A stretch of DNA of 7,706 nucleotides from CALJGI01 sp047618115 (GTDB lineage: Bacteria > Pseudomonadota > Gammaproteobacteria > Pseudomonadales > Halieaceae): positions 1 through 7,706 of the forward strand of contig JBLHKV010000192.1 in the NCBI GenBank assembly GCA_047618115.1, in the 5' to 3' direction. The notes beneath the pieces were generated by a model. It did not search any database and was not told the DNA's origin. It saw only the letters and a program-made list of their open reading frames with translations. Every line of letters begins with the position of its first letter. The first letter of the stretch is position 1. The position numbers and the translations under genes are program-made. Shown piece by piece: positions 5,696 through 7,706 of the stretch.

Positions 5696-6177
5696 GCGAC
5701 TCTATTTACGACTTTGTTTGCACCACTGGAAATGGCAAAGAAAAGCCTTTGGCCGACTATCAGGGCAAGGTTCTTCTGGTGGTAAATACAGCATCAAAGT
5801 GCGGATTCACACCACAGTTTGAAGGGCTGGAGCAACTCTACGAAGACCTGCAGGCCAGAGGTCTGGAAGTACTCGGGTTTCCATGCAATCAATTTGGTAA
5901 GCAGGACCCGGGCAGCAACGGTGAGATCACTGAGTTTTGCCAGCTGAATTACGGCGTCTCATTTACCATGTTCGACAGGATCGAGGTCAACGGGCGCGAC
6001 GCCGATCCCATGTTCAAATATCTCAAGAAAGAAGCCAAAGGCGCCCTGGGCAGCACTCGTGTCAAATGGAATTTTACCAAGTTCCTGATCGATGCCGATG
6101 GCAACGTCATCAAACGGTATGCACCCACCACCAAGCCAGACGACATTCGCGCTGATATTGAGAAGCTTCTGCACTGA
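5692..6177 (+). CDS. Glutathione peroxidase family protein, cysteine type (probably thioredoxin-dependent)
   Basis: A 161-residue protein of normal bacterial length without a signal peptide, so cytoplasmic. The catalytic tetrad is complete: Cys37 (ASKCGFT), Gln67 (FPCNQFG), and Trp126-Asn127 (VKWNFTKF). Cys37 stands where animal enzymes have selenocysteine. Cys83 in EFCQLNYG is at the place of the resolving cysteine of two-Cys enzymes, which usually use thioredoxin rather than glutathione. The family reduces hydrogen peroxide and organic or lipid hydroperoxides. The ATG overlaps the tetR stop by 4 bp, and AGGA (5682-5685) lies six bases upstream. Being last in an operon with a fatty acid desaturase suggests a role against lipid peroxides formed from unsaturated chains. 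Confidence 0.93.
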   Translation: MSDSIYDFVCTTGNGKEKPLADYQGKVLLVVNTASKCGFTPQFEGLEQLYEDLQARGLEVLGFPCNQFGKQDPGSNGEITEFCQLNYGVSFTMFDRIEVNGRDADPMFKYLKKEAKGALGSTRVKWNFTKFLIDADGNVIKRYAPTTKPDDIRADIEKLLH

Positions 6178-6186
6178 GGATCAATT

Positions 6187-6295
6187 TTCGCGTGTAACCG
6201 CCGAAGTTCTCGGGCTTAGTCTGACCTTCGGTCTGGCTGAGCCCACGCTCCCATTTCAGGTAAAGATTACCCCAAACTAGTGTTCGCGTGTCGCC
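6187..6295. repeat. Short direct repeat spanning the gpx-prfC spacer
   Basis: TTCGCGTGT-AAC-CGCC at 6187-6202 and TTCGCGTGTCGCC at 6283-6295 share 13 bases apart from a 3-base insertion. The right copy encodes the last codons of prfC. Weak similarity (CCCGA, TTC, GGCG) seems to continue beyond, so the left copy may be a decayed duplicate of the prfC end. Chance is not excluded. Confidence 0.25.
6212..6244. terminator. Strong hairpin between convergent gpx and prfC, likely transcription end structure
   Basis: Two 15-base arms (6212-6226 and 6230-6244) pair around a TTC loop with one mismatch and two G-T wobbles on the plus strand. The base of the stem is GGGCT/GAGCCC-like, hence stable. It sits midway between two convergent genes, where a bidirectional terminator is expected. 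Neither strand has a T run after the stem, so it is not a classical intrinsic terminator; it may protect 3' ends or act with another factor. Confidence 0.5.
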
Positions 6296-7706
6296 TTGAA
6301 ACGAATATCGGGCCAGCGCTCTTCGGTCAGTGCCAAATTGACCCGAGTAGGCGCCAGGTAGGTTAGATAACCACCGCCATCTATCGCGAGATTGTCGCCG
6401 GCCTTGCGCCGAAACTCAGCCAACATCTTCTCGTCGTCGCAGTAAACCCAACGCGCGGTGTAGACGTTGACGTTTTCATAAACCGCTTCGACCTTGTACT
6501 CGTCTTTCAGACGATAGGCGACGACCTCAAATTGCAATTGACCGACTGCGCCAACCACCAGTTTAGTCGAGCTGACGGGCGTAAATACCTGGGTGGAGCC
6601 CTCCTCTGACAATTGCTGTAAACCCTTTTGTAATGCCTTGGTTTTGAGTGGATCGCGTAGACGTATCAAGCGGAACAGCTCTGGGGCGAAGTGAGGAATT
6701 CCAGTGTACTTAAGCACCCTGCCAGAAGTGAACGTATCGCCAATCTGGATTGTGCCGTGATTGTGTAGACCGATAATATCCCCGGATACAGCCTCTTCCA
6801 GCATCTCCCGTTCGCCCGCCTTGAAGGTCACAGCATCGGCAATCTTAATGTCTTTACCGATGCGTACGTGGCGCATCTTCATACCCTTCTCGTAAGAACC
6901 AGAACACACCCGCATAAAAGCAATACGATCGCGGTGTCGGGGATCCATGTTAGCCTGAATTTTGAAAACAAAACCGCTGAAATCTTCTGCTTGCGCAGAG
7001 ACTATCTCAGTTTCGGTTTCTCTAGGCAGGGGCTCGGGCGCCCACTCGACAAAGTTGTCGAGCATTTCTCGAACACCGAAATTACCCAGTGCCGTGCCGA
7101 AGAATACTGGTGTTAATCTTCCCTCCAAATACGCCTGAAGGTCGAACTCGTGGCTCGCGCCACGCACCAACTCTATCTCCTCGACATAGTCGTGGTAGTA
7201 GACACCGAGCAATGCCCGCGCCTCATCGTTATCCAAGCCCTGAATTCTTACATCATCGCTGAGTTTATGACCCTGGCCCTGCGTGTAAACATGCAATGCG
7301 TCGGTGTATAAATTGTACACACCCACGAATTCGCGACCCATGCCGATTGGCCAATTGATTGGAGCCGCTTGAATCTTAAGCACCTCTTCAACTTCATCGA
7401 GAAGATCGATAGCATCGCGGATGTCCCGGTCCATCTTATTAACGAAGCTGACGATGGGGGTGTCGCGCAACCGACAAACCTCCATCAATTTAATGGTCCT
7501 CGCCTCCACGCCCTTGGCACCATCCACCACCATCAGCGCCGAATCTACAGCGGTCAAGGTTCGATAGGTGTCTTCTGAAAAGTCCTCGTGGCCGGGCGTA
7601 TCCAGCAAGTTAACAATACGATCGCGATACGGAAACTGCATAACTGACGAGGTCACCGATATGCCCCGCTCCTGCTCCATACTCATCCAGTCCGATGTTG
7701 CATGGG
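6277..7706 (-). CDS. prfC: Peptide chain release factor 3 (partial, N-terminus beyond right edge)
   Basis: A translational GTPase that removes release factors 1 and 2 from the ribosome after peptide release. The visible part matches E. coli RF3, as I remember it, along its length: switch I block ERGISVTSS, G3 motif DTPGHEDFSEDTYRTL, G4 motif NKMD, the TPVFFGTALGNFGV and FKIQANMDPRHRDR blocks, FAPELFR, and the C-terminal end TREH. The frame stays open past the ATG at 7686, continuing upstream as HATSDW (E. coli has HAKSDW there), so that ATG is internal. About 55 N-terminal residues including the P-loop lie outside the window. No frameshift or missing motif is seen in the visible part. It is convergent with the desaturase operon, separated by a spacer of about 100 bp with a hairpin. 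Confidence 0.97.
   Translation of the reverse strand, partial: HATSDWMSMEQERGISVTSSVMQFPYRDRIVNLLDTPGHEDFSEDTYRTLTAVDSALMVVDGAKGVEARTIKLMEVCRLRDTPIVSFVNKMDRDIRDAIDLLDEVEEVLKIQAAPINWPIGMGREFVGVYNLYTDALHVYTQGQGHKLSDDVRIQGLDNDEARALLGVYYHDYVEEIELVRGASHEFDLQAYLEGRLTPVFFGTALGNFGVREMLDNFVEWAPEPLPRETETEIVSAQAEDFSGFVFKIQANMDPRHRDRIAFMRVCSGSYEKGMKMRHVRIGKDIKIADAVTFKAGEREMLEEAVSGDIIGLHNHGTIQIGDTFTSGRVLKYTGIPHFAPELFRLIRLRDPLKTKALQKGLQQLSEEGSTQVFTPVSSTKLVVGAVGQLQFEVVAYRLKDEYKVEAVYENVNVYTARWVYCDDEKMLAEFRRKAGDNLAIDGGGYLTYLAPTRVNLALTEERWPDIRFKATREH

Noticed and set aside
7684..7686. ATG as start of prfC
   Set aside because: The frame continues upstream as HATSDW, matching the E. coli RF3 region before this Met; the gene is cut by the window edge.
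1..7706. CRISPR array, tRNA, insertion sequence, integrase, toxin-antitoxin or phage-defence genes
   Set aside because: No regularly spaced repeats, no cloverleaf-like tRNA, no terminal inverted repeats or transposase motifs, and all larger frames have housekeeping or metabolic matches.

Overview
This window looks like an ordinary chromosomal segment of a free-living, probably marine gammaproteobacterium, possibly of the Cellvibrionales/Halieaceae kind. That placement rests on remembered resemblance of the release factor 3, SCD-type desaturase, DUF4404 and HupE/UreJ-like proteins, not on a search. The genes are closely packed, codon use looks even, and I see no insertion sequence, integrase, tRNA, rRNA or CRISPR array.

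Layout from left to right. (1) A plus-strand gene ends at the left edge; its stop overlaps the stop of a convergent small DUF4404 gene that uses a TTG start. (2) Divergent from DUF4404 is a two-gene unit: an exported parvulin-like protein (PpiC/SurA type) followed, with a 17-bp overlap, by a HupE/UreJ-type membrane protein with an N-terminal extracytoplasmic domain. The parvulin-like protein lacks both conserved parvulin histidines. (3) Convergent to it, across 7 bp, is a D-2-hydroxyacid dehydrogenase that appears to carry an N-terminal signal peptide. (4) A roughly 180-bp divergent control region holds a 17-bp inverted repeat, a repeated half-site and a possible 13-codon leader ORF with a very strong ribosome binding site. 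(5) A compact operon follows: SCD-type delta-9 fatty acyl desaturase, a PsrA-like TetR regulator (11-bp gap) and a Cys-type glutathione peroxidase (ATGA overlap). (6) A short spacer with a strong 15-bp-stem hairpin separates this operon from convergent prfC (peptide chain release factor 3), which runs off the right edge and lacks its N-terminal P-loop here.

How the genes may work together. The clearest functional story is the desaturase/TetR/peroxidase operon: it makes unsaturated acyl chains, probably senses acyl-CoA or fatty acid status, and reduces the lipid hydroperoxides that unsaturation invites. The parvulin-like/HupE pair suggests a periplasmic folding or assembly helper made together with a putative metal permease. 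No obviously new system is visible. The items most worth a second look are the degenerate parvulin, the exported dehydrogenase, and the palindrome plus leader ORF upstream of the desaturase.
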